From: Gordonia araii NBRC 100433
GTDB lineage: Bacteria > Actinomycetota > Actinomycetes > Mycobacteriales > Mycobacteriaceae
Length of the DNA: 58,459 nucleotides
Assembly (NCBI RefSeq): GCF_000241265.1
Contig: NZ_BAEE01000006.1
Span: 1-58,459, forward strand
Direction of reading: 5' to 3'
The notes beneath the pieces were generated by a model. That model was not told the origin of the DNA. It worked only from the letters and a program-made list of their open reading frames with translations, and did not search any database. Of this stretch, positions 33,543 through 42,630 are shown in pieces (positions within the stretch are counted from its first letter, which is position 1; each line of letters begins with the position of its first letter). The position numbers and the translations under genes are program-made.

Positions 33543-34139
33543 GTGACCGATCAGTGGCTGGGGGCGCCGACCCTCGAATACGAAGACGTGCGGTTGCGAC
33601 CGCTCGACGTCGACGACGCCGATTCCCTCGGGGAATTGGTCGGCGATCCCGAGGCATTCCGGTGGTCGCCCGGTGTCCCGCTGGACGTCGAGGGCGCGCG
33701 TGAATTCATCGACGCCGCGCTGACGGCGCGCGAAACAGGTATCCGGACCGCGTTCGCGGTGGTGGATGGCGAGACCGTGGTCGGGTCGACGAGCTACTAC
33801 GAGATCGATCCGGGGTCGCTGAGCGCCGCGATCGGCTATACCTTCTACACCGAATCCGCGCAGGGGACGGCGATCAACCCGACCGCCAAGTTCCTCCTGC
33901 TGCGCCACGCCTTCGAAGAGTGCGGCGCCGTCCGCATCGTCTGGCACACGCATGAGAACAACGCGCAGTCTCGGGCGGCGATCGCCAAGCTGGGCGCGCA
34001 GTTCGAAGGGCTGTTGCGCAAACACCGCCGGTTCGGCGACGGCTGGCGCACGACCGCGCAGTACGCGATGACCGACGAGGACTGGCCCGCCGCCAAAGCG
34101 CGGTTACTCGCGCGGCTCGACCAATTTCGTCGGCTGTAG
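33543..34139 (+). CDS. GNAT family N-acetyltransferase
   Basis: 198 residues from GTG 33543. RimJ/RimL-like GNAT: VRLRPLDVDDADSLGELVGD at the N-terminus, VVGSTSYYEIDPGSLSAAIG, then GTAINPTAKFLLLRHAFEE (acetyl-CoA region) and VRIVWHTHENNAQSRAAIAK. The usual aspartate or glutamate plus xGxG loop is modified to SAQGTAINPT, as in the subgroup using GT.NPTAK. It probably acetylates an amine or N-terminal residue; the target is unknown. It is convergent with the second GT87-like gene. Confidence 0.88.
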   Translation: MTDQWLGAPTLEYEDVRLRPLDVDDADSLGELVGDPEAFRWSPGVPLDVEGAREFIDAALTARETGIRTAFAVVDGETVVGSTSYYEIDPGSLSAAIGYTFYTESAQGTAINPTAKFLLLRHAFEECGAVRIVWHTHENNAQSRAAIAKLGAQFEGLLRKHRRFGDGWRTTAQYAMTDEDWPAAKARLLARLDQFRRL

Positions 34140-34198
34140 CGCCCGCCGAGGACGATATGTCCACGTCAGGTCTCACAGCGGACGAATTTGACGCAGCC

Positions 34199-35710
34199 CT
34201 AGCGCACGGGGACCGGCGAGCGGTTCAGATTCGGCGAGAGCGGACTGGGTTCTTCCTCGTAGTGCTCCCACACGATGTACAGGCACACGCCCATCAGCGC
34301 GACCAGTCGCACGGTGACCGCCAGCGTGTAGAACTGCGGCGGCAGCCAGTCGTGCTCCGGCGCCAGGTAGACGCCCATCCGCGGCACCCAGGTCAGCGCC
34401 TCGATCACCATCCAGGCCATCAGGATCCTGCTCGACTTCACCGCCAGTACGGCCAGCGGCACCAGCCACAGCGTGCTCTGCGGCGACCACACCTTGGAGA
34501 CCATCAGCACGCCCGCGATCAGCAGGAAGGCGATCGAGTAGACGTCGAACCGCCGGGGCGCGCGCAGCACGGTCGCCGAGATCGAGGTGATCACCGCGAA
34601 CGCCAGGACGAGCGAGATCACGTTCACGACCGTGACGTTGAGGTGGAGCTTCGTCAGGTTGGCAATGGCGCCGTAGACGCTGTCGGGCTCGGGTGCTCGC
34701 GCCGCCCAGTAACTCCAGTACTGCAGCCACCCGGAACTCGCACCGATCATCACCGGGAGGTTGACGGCGATCCAGGTCGCGAGGGCGGCGACGACGGTCC
34801 GGAGAAGCGCGTCGCGCGGGGTGACGCTGTCTGGCCGGGTGCGCCCGACGCTGGCGAGCAGCAACGCCAGCAGGACGAGCAGCGGCCAGATCGCCGTCGT
34901 CGTGGCAAGGCCCAACAACACCCCGGTCAACCACCGGCGCCGACGGTCCCACGCCAGCAGCCCGACCATCACCAGTGCGACGGTGAGCAGCTCGAACGCG
35001 GTGAACGCGTGCACGAAGATCACCGGGGACAGTGCGGCGACCCACACCGCCCAGCGGCGCTCACCCGCCAGCTTCACCAGCGCCCAGATGGTCGCCAGCC
35101 AGCACAGTGCCAGTAGCACCGCGATCATGTTGAAGAACACCACGGGGCTGATCGCCGACGGCACGCCCCAGTGGACGTGCATCCACTGCCAGCCCGCCGT
35201 CGACCGCGCCGCCAGGTACGCGACCATGCCGGTTCCGACCGGTGCGGCCCACCGATGGGTGATCTGGCGCCCGTCGGCGGACGTGCCCTTCCACGACGTC
35301 CAGAACGGGACGCCGTCGGCGAGGTGCTGACGGGTGTAGGTGGGCGGGATGTCGGTGTAGCAGAGGGAGAACAGCTCGCGCTGCCTGTCCCAATTGAGGC
35401 GGGCGGTCTCGTCCGGCGATGGGCGGGCACCGGTCTCGCCCGAGCCGATCGTCGGAATCCCGGGCGACGGGGACAGCGGCGTTTCCTGCAGGCAGGCCGC
35501 TTTGCCCGACCAGCCGATCGCCAACCCGAGCAATGCGAGGGCGAACAGCACGCGCAGCGCGGAGAAGCGCGCGCGGCCCACCGCGGCGTGCCGGCCGAGC
35601 GGTCCGCCGATCCGACCGGCGACCGTGGCTACCAGCGGGTCGTCATGCGACGGTGCCCACCGTCGGACCAGCCGATCATGATCTGGTGCCAGCGGCACCG
35701 GTGACTGCAC
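34199..35710 (-). CDS. Membrane glycosyltransferase-like protein (Rv0051-type)
   Basis: A 503-residue protein from GTG 35710 with a cytoplasmic N-terminus and about ten transmembrane helices (ALRVLFALALLGLAIGWSGK, VVFFNMIAVLLALCWLATIW, VWVAALSPVIFVHAFTAFEL). Gene position next to ponA and the topology match M. tuberculosis Rv0051. It belongs to the GT-C/GT87-like group; SKVWSPQSTLWLVPLAVLA parallels HKVHSPQYTLWILPFFVLL in the paralogue at 31561. It starts 15 bases before the ponA stop region on the same strand, so ponA and this gene are probably one operon, suggesting a cell-wall role. Confidence 0.78.
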   Translation of the reverse strand: MQSPVPLAPDHDRLVRRWAPSHDDPLVATVAGRIGGPLGRHAAVGRARFSALRVLFALALLGLAIGWSGKAACLQETPLSPSPGIPTIGSGETGARPSPDETARLNWDRQRELFSLCYTDIPPTYTRQHLADGVPFWTSWKGTSADGRQITHRWAAPVGTGMVAYLAARSTAGWQWMHVHWGVPSAISPVVFFNMIAVLLALCWLATIWALVKLAGERRWAVWVAALSPVIFVHAFTAFELLTVALVMVGLLAWDRRRRWLTGVLLGLATTTAIWPLLVLLALLLASVGRTRPDSVTPRDALLRTVVAALATWIAVNLPVMIGASSGWLQYWSYWAARAPEPDSVYGAIANLTKLHLNVTVVNVISLVLAFAVITSISATVLRAPRRFDVYSIAFLLIAGVLMVSKVWSPQSTLWLVPLAVLAVKSSRILMAWMVIEALTWVPRMGVYLAPEHDWLPPQFYTLAVTVRLVALMGVCLYIVWEHYEEEPSPLSPNLNRSPVPVR

Positions 35711-35725
35711 GCCCCCGACCCGCGA

Positions 35726-37984
35726 TCAGTAGTAGTCGCCGCGACGCTGTTGCTGACGACGTTGCTGTTGCTGACGCCGCTGTTGCTGTTGCTGACGCTG
35801 CTGCTGGCGCGGCCGCTGACGCGGACCACCAGGCGGAGCTGGGATGGTGACACCCGGGGCGAGAGTGATGTTGCCGTCGTCGCCCTCGCCGGGCAGACGC
35901 GGCCGATCACCGTCGCGGTCTCGGCTGCGCGGCGTGTACTTCGGCGGTGGCGGAGCCTCGTAGGGCACGCCTGCCTGGCCGCCGACCGCCTCGGGCGTCG
36001 GGAACTGCTTGATCTCCTGGCCTTCGAGCGCGCCGTCCATCGCGGACTTCCAGATCTGGGCGGGCAGACCCGAACCGAACACCTGGCCGCCCCACTGCGT
36101 CTTCAGCGCGGTGCCCTTGTCGGTGCCGACCCAGACGGCTGTCGACAGCTGCGGCGTGTAGCCGACCATCCACGCGTCCTTGTTCTGGCCGGTGTCGCCG
36201 AGCTGGGCGGTACCGGTCTTGGCGGCCGACGGCCGGGTGCCGTACGTCGGGTCGTAGAGGCTGTTGCCGTTGGAGTACGCCGCGATCGGCTGCAGCGCGG
36301 CCGTCACGTTGTCGGCGACCTTCGCTTCGAAGACGCGCTTGCCCGGGTCCGGCTTGCGGTCGAACAGGACGACGCCGTCGTTGTTCTCGACCTTCGTCAC
36401 GAAGTGCGCCTTGCGGTAGATGCCCGACGCGGCGAGCGTCGCGTACGCCGACGCCATGTCGAGGACGCGCGACACGTACTGGCCGAGCACGACGCCGCCC
36501 TCGGTGCCGCCGTTCTTCTCCTGCAGCGTGTGCGGGATGTCGCCGAAGCTCTCGGCCACACCCGCCTTGTGCGCCGCGTCGGCGACCGCCTGCGCCCCGC
36601 CGTTGAGGTCCATCATCAGGCGGTAGTAGACGGTGTTGAGCGACATCTTCATCGCCGTCGCGAGGTTGCACGAACCGCAGGAGAGACCCTCGGAGTTCGT
36701 GACGACGAGGCCGCCGGAACCCTCGTACGGCGCCGAGCTGTACACCTTCGACAGCGGAATGTCCTGCTCGAGCGCGGCGATCAGCGCGAACACCTTGAAC
36801 GACGACCCGGTCTGCAGGGCGGCGCTGGCGTAATCCCAGCCGTTGCCGTCCTTGCCGCCGTAATAGCCGGCGACGCCGCCGGTGCGCGGATCGACCGACA
36901 CGATGCCGGTGCGCGTGGTCTTCGGGTATTCGGCCAGCTTGCTGTTGGCAGCTTCGGTGAGCGACTTCTGCGTCTTCTTGTCGATGGTCGTCGTGATCTT
37001 CAGACCCTCGGTGCGCACCTGCTGCTCGGTGATGTTCAGTTCGCTGAGTTCGGCGAGCACCTGCCGCTTGACCAGGCCCATCGGACCGTCGTCCTGCTGG
37101 TTCCCGCCCTCGCGGTACTTCGCGACCTTCGGGTACTCCATCGCCTCGCGCGCCGACTTGTCGAGCGCGCCGATGGCCACCATGCCGTTGAGCACGTAGT
37201 TCCACCGCATCTCTGCGGACTCCGGATTGGTGTCCGGGTCGTAGTTGGACGGCGACCGGATCGACGCGGCCAGCACCGCCGACTCCTCGGTGGTCAGCTT
37301 GCGGACGTCCTTGCGGAAGTAGGCCTGCGACGCCGCGGAGACGCCGTACGCGCCACGACCGAAGTAGATCGTGTTCAGGTAGGCGGCCATGATGTCGTCT
37401 TTGGTCCACTCGTTGCTCATCTTGGTGGCGATGGCCAGCTCGATGAACTTGCGCTTGTACGAGTGCTCGTCGCCGACGAGGGCGTTCTTGACGTACTGCT
37501 GCGTGATCGTCGAACCACCGCCGGCGTCCTCGCGGTTGGTCAGCCGCCCGACGACGGCGCGGCCGAGTCCGCGGATGGAGAAGCCCGAGTTGCTGCGGAA
37601 CTCACGGTCCTCGGCGGCGATGACCGCGTCTTGCAGCGACTTGGGGATGTCTGTGATCTTGACGTCGGTGCGGTTGCCCTCCGGCGGGATGACCTTGGTC
37701 ATCACCGAGCCGTCCTTGTACAGAATGTTGGCGACCTGGTTGTGCTTGATCTCACCCGACGCGGGCACGTGCGCGAAGATGTAGGTGATCAGAAACGCCA
37801 GGATTCCGATCACGGCGACGAAGGGCACGAAGCCGCCGACCAGGCCGACCGTCCACGCGATCCGCTTCTGCTTGGTGGTCGTTCCCTTGCGGCGCGCAGC
37901 AGCCAGCGACTTGCTCGTCGAGGCGCCGCTCGTGCCGGTTGAGCTGGAAGTATCACGCTTCGGTGCACCGTTAGCGCTGCTCAT
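35726..37984 (-). CDS. ponA: Bifunctional penicillin-binding protein (class A)
   Basis: A 752-residue protein. A short cytoplasmic tail and one membrane anchor (~43-72) precede the GT51 domain, with AAEDREFRSNSGFSIRGLGR (catalytic Glu) and GGGSTITQQYVKNAL. The transpeptidase has TGSSFKVFALIAALEQ (active Ser-x-x-Lys), the SLNT triad member and KTGTAQLGDTG. It polymerises and cross-links peptidoglycan. Position matches M. tuberculosis ponA1. The C-terminal ~60 residues form a Pro-rich stretch and then an extreme Gln/Arg tail, ending RRGDYY. Confidence 0.95.
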   Translation of the reverse strand: MSSANGAPKRDTSSSTGTSGASTSKSLAAARRKGTTTKQKRIAWTVGLVGGFVPFVAVIGILAFLITYIFAHVPASGEIKHNQVANILYKDGSVMTKVIPPEGNRTDVKITDIPKSLQDAVIAAEDREFRSNSGFSIRGLGRAVVGRLTNREDAGGGSTITQQYVKNALVGDEHSYKRKFIELAIATKMSNEWTKDDIMAAYLNTIYFGRGAYGVSAASQAYFRKDVRKLTTEESAVLAASIRSPSNYDPDTNPESAEMRWNYVLNGMVAIGALDKSAREAMEYPKVAKYREGGNQQDDGPMGLVKRQVLAELSELNITEQQVRTEGLKITTTIDKKTQKSLTEAANSKLAEYPKTTRTGIVSVDPRTGGVAGYYGGKDGNGWDYASAALQTGSSFKVFALIAALEQDIPLSKVYSSAPYEGSGGLVVTNSEGLSCGSCNLATAMKMSLNTVYYRLMMDLNGGAQAVADAAHKAGVAESFGDIPHTLQEKNGGTEGGVVLGQYVSRVLDMASAYATLAASGIYRKAHFVTKVENNDGVVLFDRKPDPGKRVFEAKVADNVTAALQPIAAYSNGNSLYDPTYGTRPSAAKTGTAQLGDTGQNKDAWMVGYTPQLSTAVWVGTDKGTALKTQWGGQVFGSGLPAQIWKSAMDGALEGQEIKQFPTPEAVGGQAGVPYEAPPPPKYTPRSRDRDGDRPRLPGEGDDGNITLAPGVTIPAPPGGPRQRPRQQQRQQQQQRRQQQQRRQQQRRGDYY

Positions 37985-38050
37985 GTAATGCCTTTCCGTG
38001 TGCCGCGCCGCGCACTGTCACGTTCCGACGGTCTGCGGTCGGCGCAAGAA

Positions 38051-38482
38051 TCACTTAGCCATTTTACGCGTTCGCGCAGGCTGGGATTTCAGCCCGGAAA
38101 CGTAGGACCGGACCAAATGGTTCCAATGGCAGGTGCGGCACACCTCGACGACGTGGACCGAGAACTCCGCGTGCTTGCGGGCCAATTGCTCGATCTCGGC
38201 CGCCGAGCGGGCCGACCCGGACACCTGGCCCAGACGGTCGCCGAACACCCAGGACACCAGCGTCAGCTGTTCTTTGCGGCAGATCGGGCAGGTGATGTCC
38301 GACGCCGCCCCGTGGAAGGCGGCGGCGTTGAGGAGGTAGGGGTTGGCGTCGCAGACCTCGCCGACGCCGACGCGGCCGGAATTGACCTCTGCCAGCCGGG
38401 CACGACGGCGCAGCGCGTAGTCGACGACCTGCCTGGGGGCGGTCTCGTCCCACGGCGCGGAGTCTGGGCTGGGCGCTGCCAT
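38051..38482 (-). CDS. DUF5318 family zinc-ribbon protein (Rv0049-type)
   Basis: 143 residues from ATG 38482; ATG 38539 would add 19 residues. QVVDYALRRRARLAEVNSGR and VCDANPYLLNAAAFHG are the family signature. CPIC and CRTC, ~50 residues apart, are likely zinc ligands. The family is restricted to actinobacteria and always close to ponA1 in mycolata as far as I know. Function unknown. It lies upstream of ponA on the same strand. Confidence 0.85.
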   Translation of the reverse strand: MAAPSPDSAPWDETAPRQVVDYALRRRARLAEVNSGRVGVGEVCDANPYLLNAAAFHGAASDITCPICRKEQLTLVSWVFGDRLGQVSGSARSAAEIEQLARKHAEFSVHVVEVCRTCHWNHLVRSYVSGLKSQPARTRKMAK

Positions 38483-38555
38483 GTGGTTGAGAGTACTCGC
38501 GCGCCTCTGCGGGGCGGGGAGGTCAGTGATCTCCAACACTGGACTGGCGGCGCTA

Positions 38556-38572
38556 TATATCGGTGCGATACA
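38556..38572. promoter_or_regulatory. Candidate PadR operator
   Basis: TATATC-GGTGC-GATACA is an inverted repeat (5 of 6 pairs), 84 bases before the PadR start and 74 bases upstream of the divergent DUF5318 start. Its form resembles PadR-type operators, with short AT-rich arms around a GC spacer. It could control PadR-ino1, the DUF5318-ponA side, or both. Confidence 0.45.
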
Positions 38573-38655
38573 TTAATCCGCAGCATCGATCTGATGGCTA
38601 AACGTGATAGGCCCGACCGCACGACCCCTGTGCGGTCTAGAGGAAGGAGGAGGGT

Positions 38656-39255
38656 GTGCTCGAACTGGCAATCCTCGGACTCCTCCTCGAATCGCCGATG
38701 CACGGCTACGAGCTGCGCAAGCGGCTCACCGGCCTGCTGGGTGCGTTCCGTGCGTTCTCGTACGGTTCGCTCTACCCGACGCTGCGCCGGATGCAGGCCG
38801 ACGGATTGATCGTCGAAGACACGAGTCCCGACGGCACGAAGGTGCGTCGCGGGCGCCGCGTCTACGTGCTGACCGAGGCCGGCCGCGTTCGTTTCAACGA
38901 ACTCGTCGCCGACACCGGTCCGCAGAACTACACCGACGACGGCTTCGGTGTGCACTTGGCGTTCTTCAGCCGGACACCGGCTGTGGCCCGGATGCGCATC
39001 CTGGAGGGTCGACGACGGCAGGTCGAGGAACGGCGGGAACGACTGCGCGAGTTGCTCGGCGGATCGGCCCGCAGCGACGACCGCTACAGCCGACAGCTCC
39101 ACGAGCTGAGCCTGGAATCCAGCGAGCGCGAAGTGCGCTGGCTCAACGAGCTCATCGCGGCAGAGGCATCTGACGCCGATGACACGACAAGTAGGACAAC
39201 GACGGCGGAGACAGCTGCGTCGTCGAAGAGAAAAGGAGAACCCGACCATGGGTGA
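38656..39255 (+). CDS. PadR family transcriptional regulator
   Basis: 199 residues from GTG 38656 (AGGAAGGAGG upstream). The winged helix opens [20 protein letters not shown] and [20 protein letters not shown], followed by [13 protein letters not shown], a classic PadR start. The C-terminal dimerisation helices are long ([20 protein letters not shown]). The last 8 bases overlap ino1, so the two are translationally coupled, as in the M. tuberculosis Rv0047c-Rv0046c pair. It probably controls inositol synthesis and itself. Confidence 0.92.
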   Translation: MLELAILGLLLESPMHGYELRKRLTGLLGAFRAFSYGSLYPTLRRMQADGLIVEDTSPDGTKVRRGRRVYVLTEAGRVRFNELVADTGPQNYTDDGFGVHLAFFSRTPAVARMRILEGRRRQVEERRERLRELLGGSARSDDRYSRQLHELSLESSEREVRWLNELIAAEASDADDTTSRTTTAETAASSKRKGEPDHG

Positions 39256-40342
39256 GCCCAATAAGGTTCGTGTGGCCATTGTTGGCGTGGGAAACTGCGC
39301 TTCATCCTTGGTCCAGGGAGTCGAGTACTACAAGGACGCCGACGAGAACTCGACCGTTCCCGGTCTGATGCACGTCAAGTTCGGCCCCTACCACGTGCGC
39401 GACGTCGACTTCGTCGCCGCGTTCGACGTCGACGCCAAGAAGGTCGGCTTCGACCTCTCCGAGGCGATCAACGCCAGCGAGAACAACACCATCAAGATCT
39501 GCGACGTGCCGCCGCTGAACGTGCCCGTGCAGCGCGGCCACACCCTCGACGGTCTCGGCAAGTACTACAAGGAGACCATCACCGAGGCTGACGGCAACGG
39601 TGTGGACGTCGTCGCCGCGCTCAAGGACGCCGACGTCGACGTGCTGGTCTCCTACCTGCCGGTCGGCTCGGAAGAGGCCGACAAGTTCTACGCGCAGTGC
39701 GCCATCGACGCGGGTGTCGCGTTCGTCAACGCCCTCCCGGTGTTCATCGCCTCCGACCCGGTCTGGGCGAAGAAGTTCGCCGACGCCGGTGTGCCCATCG
39801 TCGGCGACGACATCAAGAGCCAGGTCGGCGCGACCATCACCCACCGCGTGATGGCCAAGCTGTTCGAGGACCGCGGCGTCGCCCTCGACCGCACCTACCA
39901 GCTCAACGTCGGCGGCAACATGGACTTCAAGAACATGCTCGAGCGCGAGCGCCTGGAGTCCAAGAAGGTGTCGAAGACGCAGGCCGTCACGAGCAACCTG
40001 AACGGTTCGCTGGCCGGCAAGGTGTACGACAAGAACGTGCACATCGGCCCGTCGGACTACGTCGCGTGGCTCGACGACCGCAAGTGGGCCTACGTCCGCC
40101 TGGAGGGTCGCGCCTTCGGTGACGCCCCGCTGAACCTGGAGTACAAGCTCGAGGTGTGGGATTCGCCGAACTCGGCCGGCATCATCATCGACGCCGTCCG
40201 CGCCGCGAAGATCGCCAAGGACCGCGGCCTCGGCGGCCCGATCCTGCCGGCCTCGGCCTACCTGATGAAGAGCCCGCCGGAGCAGATCGCCGACGACGTC
40301 GCGCGCGCTCAGCTCGAGGCGTTCATCATCGGCGCCGAGTAA
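39248..40342 (+). CDS. ino1: Inositol-3-phosphate synthase
   Basis: 364 residues. [20 protein letters not shown] is the NAD-binding start; [40 protein letters not shown] and [13 protein letters not shown] are conserved catalytic segments. It converts glucose 6-phosphate to inositol 3-phosphate, the entry to phosphatidylinositol, lipoarabinomannan and mycothiol in mycolata. ATG 39248 lies within the end of the PadR gene, after AAAGGAG. A strong hairpin terminator follows. Confidence 0.96.
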   Translation: MGEPNKVRVAIVGVGNCASSLVQGVEYYKDADENSTVPGLMHVKFGPYHVRDVDFVAAFDVDAKKVGFDLSEAINASENNTIKICDVPPLNVPVQRGHTLDGLGKYYKETITEADGNGVDVVAALKDADVDVLVSYLPVGSEEADKFYAQCAIDAGVAFVNALPVFIASDPVWAKKFADAGVPIVGDDIKSQVGATITHRVMAKLFEDRGVALDRTYQLNVGGNMDFKNMLERERLESKKVSKTQAVTSNLNGSLAGKVYDKNVHIGPSDYVAWLDDRKWAYVRLEGRAFGDAPLNLEYKLEVWDSPNSAGIIIDAVRAAKIAKDRGLGGPILPASAYLMKSPPEQIADDVARAQLEAFIIGAE

Positions 40343-40379
40343 GAACGCCGAGTACGAACCCCGGGCTTCACGCCCACCC

Positions 40380-40410
40380 GAGACCCCCGGCCAGTGCGGC
40401 CGGGGGTCTC
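40380..40410 (+). terminator. Terminator after ino1
   Basis: GAGACCCCCGGCC and its exact complement around AGTGC form a 13-base stem, followed by GTCGTTT. It lies 37 bases after the ino1 stop and separates PadR-ino1 from the next operon. Confidence 0.85.
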
Positions 40411-40461
40411 GTCGTTTCCAGTCCCGGCCAGGGGTGCGGGCGACTGTGTTAGAACCGAACA

Positions 40462-41271
40462 ATGCCTTTCGACGCAGCGAAGTACGGGCCGTGGGCCGTG
40501 ATCACCGGCGGTTCGGAAGGGGTCGGGCGCTGCTTCGCGCTGCGGCTGGCGCAGGCCGGGATCAACCTGGCGCTGGTGGCGCGCAAACCCGAACCGCTCG
40601 AGGAGGCCGCGCAGCTGTGCCGGGAGTACGGGGTGGGGGTCCGCGTGCTGGCCACCGACCTGGCCGACCCGTCGGCCGCCGACCAGGTCGCGGCGCTCGT
40701 CGACGACGTCGAGGTGGGCCTGCTCATCCACAACGCCGGCGCCAACTCGCACAGCGCGGAGTTCCTCGACGGTGATCTCGAAGCCTTCGGTACGGTCGTC
40801 GACCTCAACATCACGACGCCGATGGCGCTGGTGCACCATTTCGGCGCGGGCATGCGCGAACGCCGCCGCGGCGGCATCCTCCTCGTCGGCTCGTTGTCGG
40901 GATACCTCGGCTCGACCCGCCACACCGTGTACTCGGGGGTGAAGGCCTTCGGCCGGATGTTCGCCGAGAGCCTCTGGTTGGAGCTGCGCGACTACGACGT
41001 CGACGTCGTCGAACTGGTCCTCGGCGTCACCCGCACCCCGGCGATGGCCCGCGTCGGACTGAACTTCGACGTGCCGGGGATGACGGTCTCCGAACCCGAC
41101 GACGTGGCGCGCGAGGGCCTCGACGCGCTGGGTTCCGGGCCGATCCACGTCATCGAGGCCCACTGGCGGCTCGCGGAGGCGCACAGCAACCCCGACCGGG
41201 CCGCGACGGCCCTGCGCAACGACCAGGCGATGCGCAAGCTGATGGCCCGGACTGAAGCGCACCGCCGATGA
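40462..41271 (+). CDS. Short-chain dehydrogenase/reductase
   Basis: 269 residues. A classical SDR: cofactor loop TGGSEGVGRCFA, LIHNAGANS for the NAG motif, active serine in LLVGSLSGYLG and the Tyr-x3-Lys pair in YSGVKAFGR. The Arg-Lys of LVARKPE after the second strand suggests NADPH. First gene of a three-gene operon with 4-base overlaps. A substrate such as a hydroxy-lipid, steroid or aromatic alcohol is likely given the partners, but cannot be named. Confidence 0.9.
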   Translation: MPFDAAKYGPWAVITGGSEGVGRCFALRLAQAGINLALVARKPEPLEEAAQLCREYGVGVRVLATDLADPSAADQVAALVDDVEVGLLIHNAGANSHSAEFLDGDLEAFGTVVDLNITTPMALVHHFGAGMRERRRGGILLVGSLSGYLGSTRHTVYSGVKAFGRMFAESLWLELRDYDVDVVELVLGVTRTPAMARVGLNFDVPGMTVSEPDDVAREGLDALGSGPIHVIEAHWRLAEAHSNPDRAATALRNDQAMRKLMARTEAHRR

Positions 41272-42095
41272 GACTGGGACTGTCGACACCGATCGTCACC
41301 GCCCAACCCGGGCTGGTCAACGAGTGGGAGTTGACGGCCGGACCCGACGAACTGGTCCGCGTCGCGCAGGCCGCCGACGACCTGGGCTACGACCACCTCA
41401 CCTGCTCCGAGCACGTCGGGGTGCCCGCCGCCGATGCCGCCGAGCGCGGCGGGGTCTATTGGGACCCGCTCGCGACGCTGTCCTTCCTTGCCGCCCACAC
41501 CCGCCGGATCCGGCTGGCGACCTCGGTGTTGGTCCTGGGCTATCACCAGCCGCTGGCGATCGCCAAGCGCTACGGGACGCTCGACGTGCTCAGCGGCGGG
41601 CGTCTGGTGCTGGGTGTCGGCGTGGGCTCGTTGGCGCCGGAGTTCGACCTGCTCGGCGCGGACTGGGCGGGGCGCGGCGCCGTCGCCGACGAGCGGCTGG
41701 TGCAGCTGCGCGCCTGGTGGGGACGCGGATCGGTGGACGGGTTCACCGTCGAACCGCATGCGACGTCCACGACTCCCACGATCTGGGTCGGCGGCCGGAC
41801 CCGGCGGTCGCTGCGGCGTGCGGTCGAGTTCGGCGCGGGCTGGGTGCCGTTCGGGTTGGGCGGGGCGCAGCTGCGCGAGTTCCTTGCCGCCGCCGAGGCG
41901 CCACCGGGATTCGAGGTGCTGTTGTCGCCGGGGCCGCTGCTGGACCCGGCCGGCGACGCCGACGGGGTGCGCTCCCGGTTGGCCCGCCTGCGCGACCTGG
42001 GTGCCACCGTCGCGGTGTGCAAGGTCGCCGGCGACGACGTGGCGCACTACTGCGACCAGTTGGCCGCGCTGCACGAGATTGCGGAGGCACTGTGA
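41268..42095 (+). CDS. LLM-class (F420-type) oxidoreductase
   Basis: 275 residues forming a luciferase-like TIM barrel: RLGLSTPIVTAQPG, DDLGYDHLTCSEHVGVP, TRRIRLATSVLVLGYHQPL, GGRLVLGVGVGSLAPEFDLL and PTIWVGGRTRRSLRR. These fit the mycolata F420-dependent LLM group, though an FMN enzyme cannot be excluded. It overlaps the SDR gene (ATGA) and the next gene (GTGA). Confidence 0.9.
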   Translation: MRLGLSTPIVTAQPGLVNEWELTAGPDELVRVAQAADDLGYDHLTCSEHVGVPAADAAERGGVYWDPLATLSFLAAHTRRIRLATSVLVLGYHQPLAIAKRYGTLDVLSGGRLVLGVGVGSLAPEFDLLGADWAGRGAVADERLVQLRAWWGRGSVDGFTVEPHATSTTPTIWVGGRTRRSLRRAVEFGAGWVPFGLGGAQLREFLAAAEAPPGFEVLLSPGPLLDPAGDADGVRSRLARLRDLGATVAVCKVAGDDVAHYCDQLAALHEIAEAL

Positions 42096-42580
42096 CCGAT
42101 CCGGTGACCGAACGGCTCGACCGGCTGGAACGCACGGTCGCGGCCTTGCGCGACCAGGTCGAGATCGGGCAGCTGATCGCGGGCTACGGGCCGCTCGTCG
42201 ACGCGGGTGACGCCGACGCCGTCGCCGCGATGTGGACCGTCGACGGCGGGTACGACGTCGAGGACTGGTCGATGGGCAGCCGCGAGGAGGTCCGGGACAT
42301 GGTCACCTCCGAGGCCCATCAAGGTTTGATCGCGCGGGGGTCCTCGCACTTCCTGGGCCCGGCGCGCATCCGCGTCGACGGTGACACCGCGGTCGCGGTG
42401 TGCGAATCCCTCTTCGTCGTCCACCGCGACGCCCGGTTCCTCGTCGCCCGGGCCAGCGCGAACCGATTCGACCTGGCCCGCGTCGACGGGCGGTGGCAGA
42501 TCGCCCAACGCACCACCCGCACGCTCACCGGCGACGAACGCGCCCGACTGCTGCTGGGGGCCGCCGCACCGGAGGCGTAG
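42092..42580 (+). CDS. SnoaL/NTF2-like protein
   Basis: 162 residues from GTG 42092, overlapping the LLM stop. A helical start (RLDRLERTVAALRDQVEIGQ) leads into the NTF2-like fold (LIAGYGPLVDAGDADAVAAM, YDVEDWSMGSREEVRDMV, FDLARVDGRWQIAQRTTRTL). Such proteins act as isomerases, dehydratases or hydroxylation partners in steroid and aromatic breakdown. Together with the SDR and LLM enzymes it suggests a short degradation or modification pathway. Confidence 0.88.
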   Translation: MTDPVTERLDRLERTVAALRDQVEIGQLIAGYGPLVDAGDADAVAAMWTVDGGYDVEDWSMGSREEVRDMVTSEAHQGLIARGSSHFLGPARIRVDGDTAVAVCESLFVVHRDARFLVARASANRFDLARVDGRWQIAQRTTRTLTGDERARLLLGAAAPEA

Positions 42581-42630
42581 ACGTCGTCCGCCGTCATTCG
42601 CCTGTCGGCGCGGTGGCCTAGGTTTGAGCC

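Noticed and set aside
35750..37942. A 730-codon open frame antisense to ponA
   Set aside because: It mirrors ponA codon positions in high-GC DNA, is Arg/Val-rich without domains, and the ponA frame has complete catalytic motifs.
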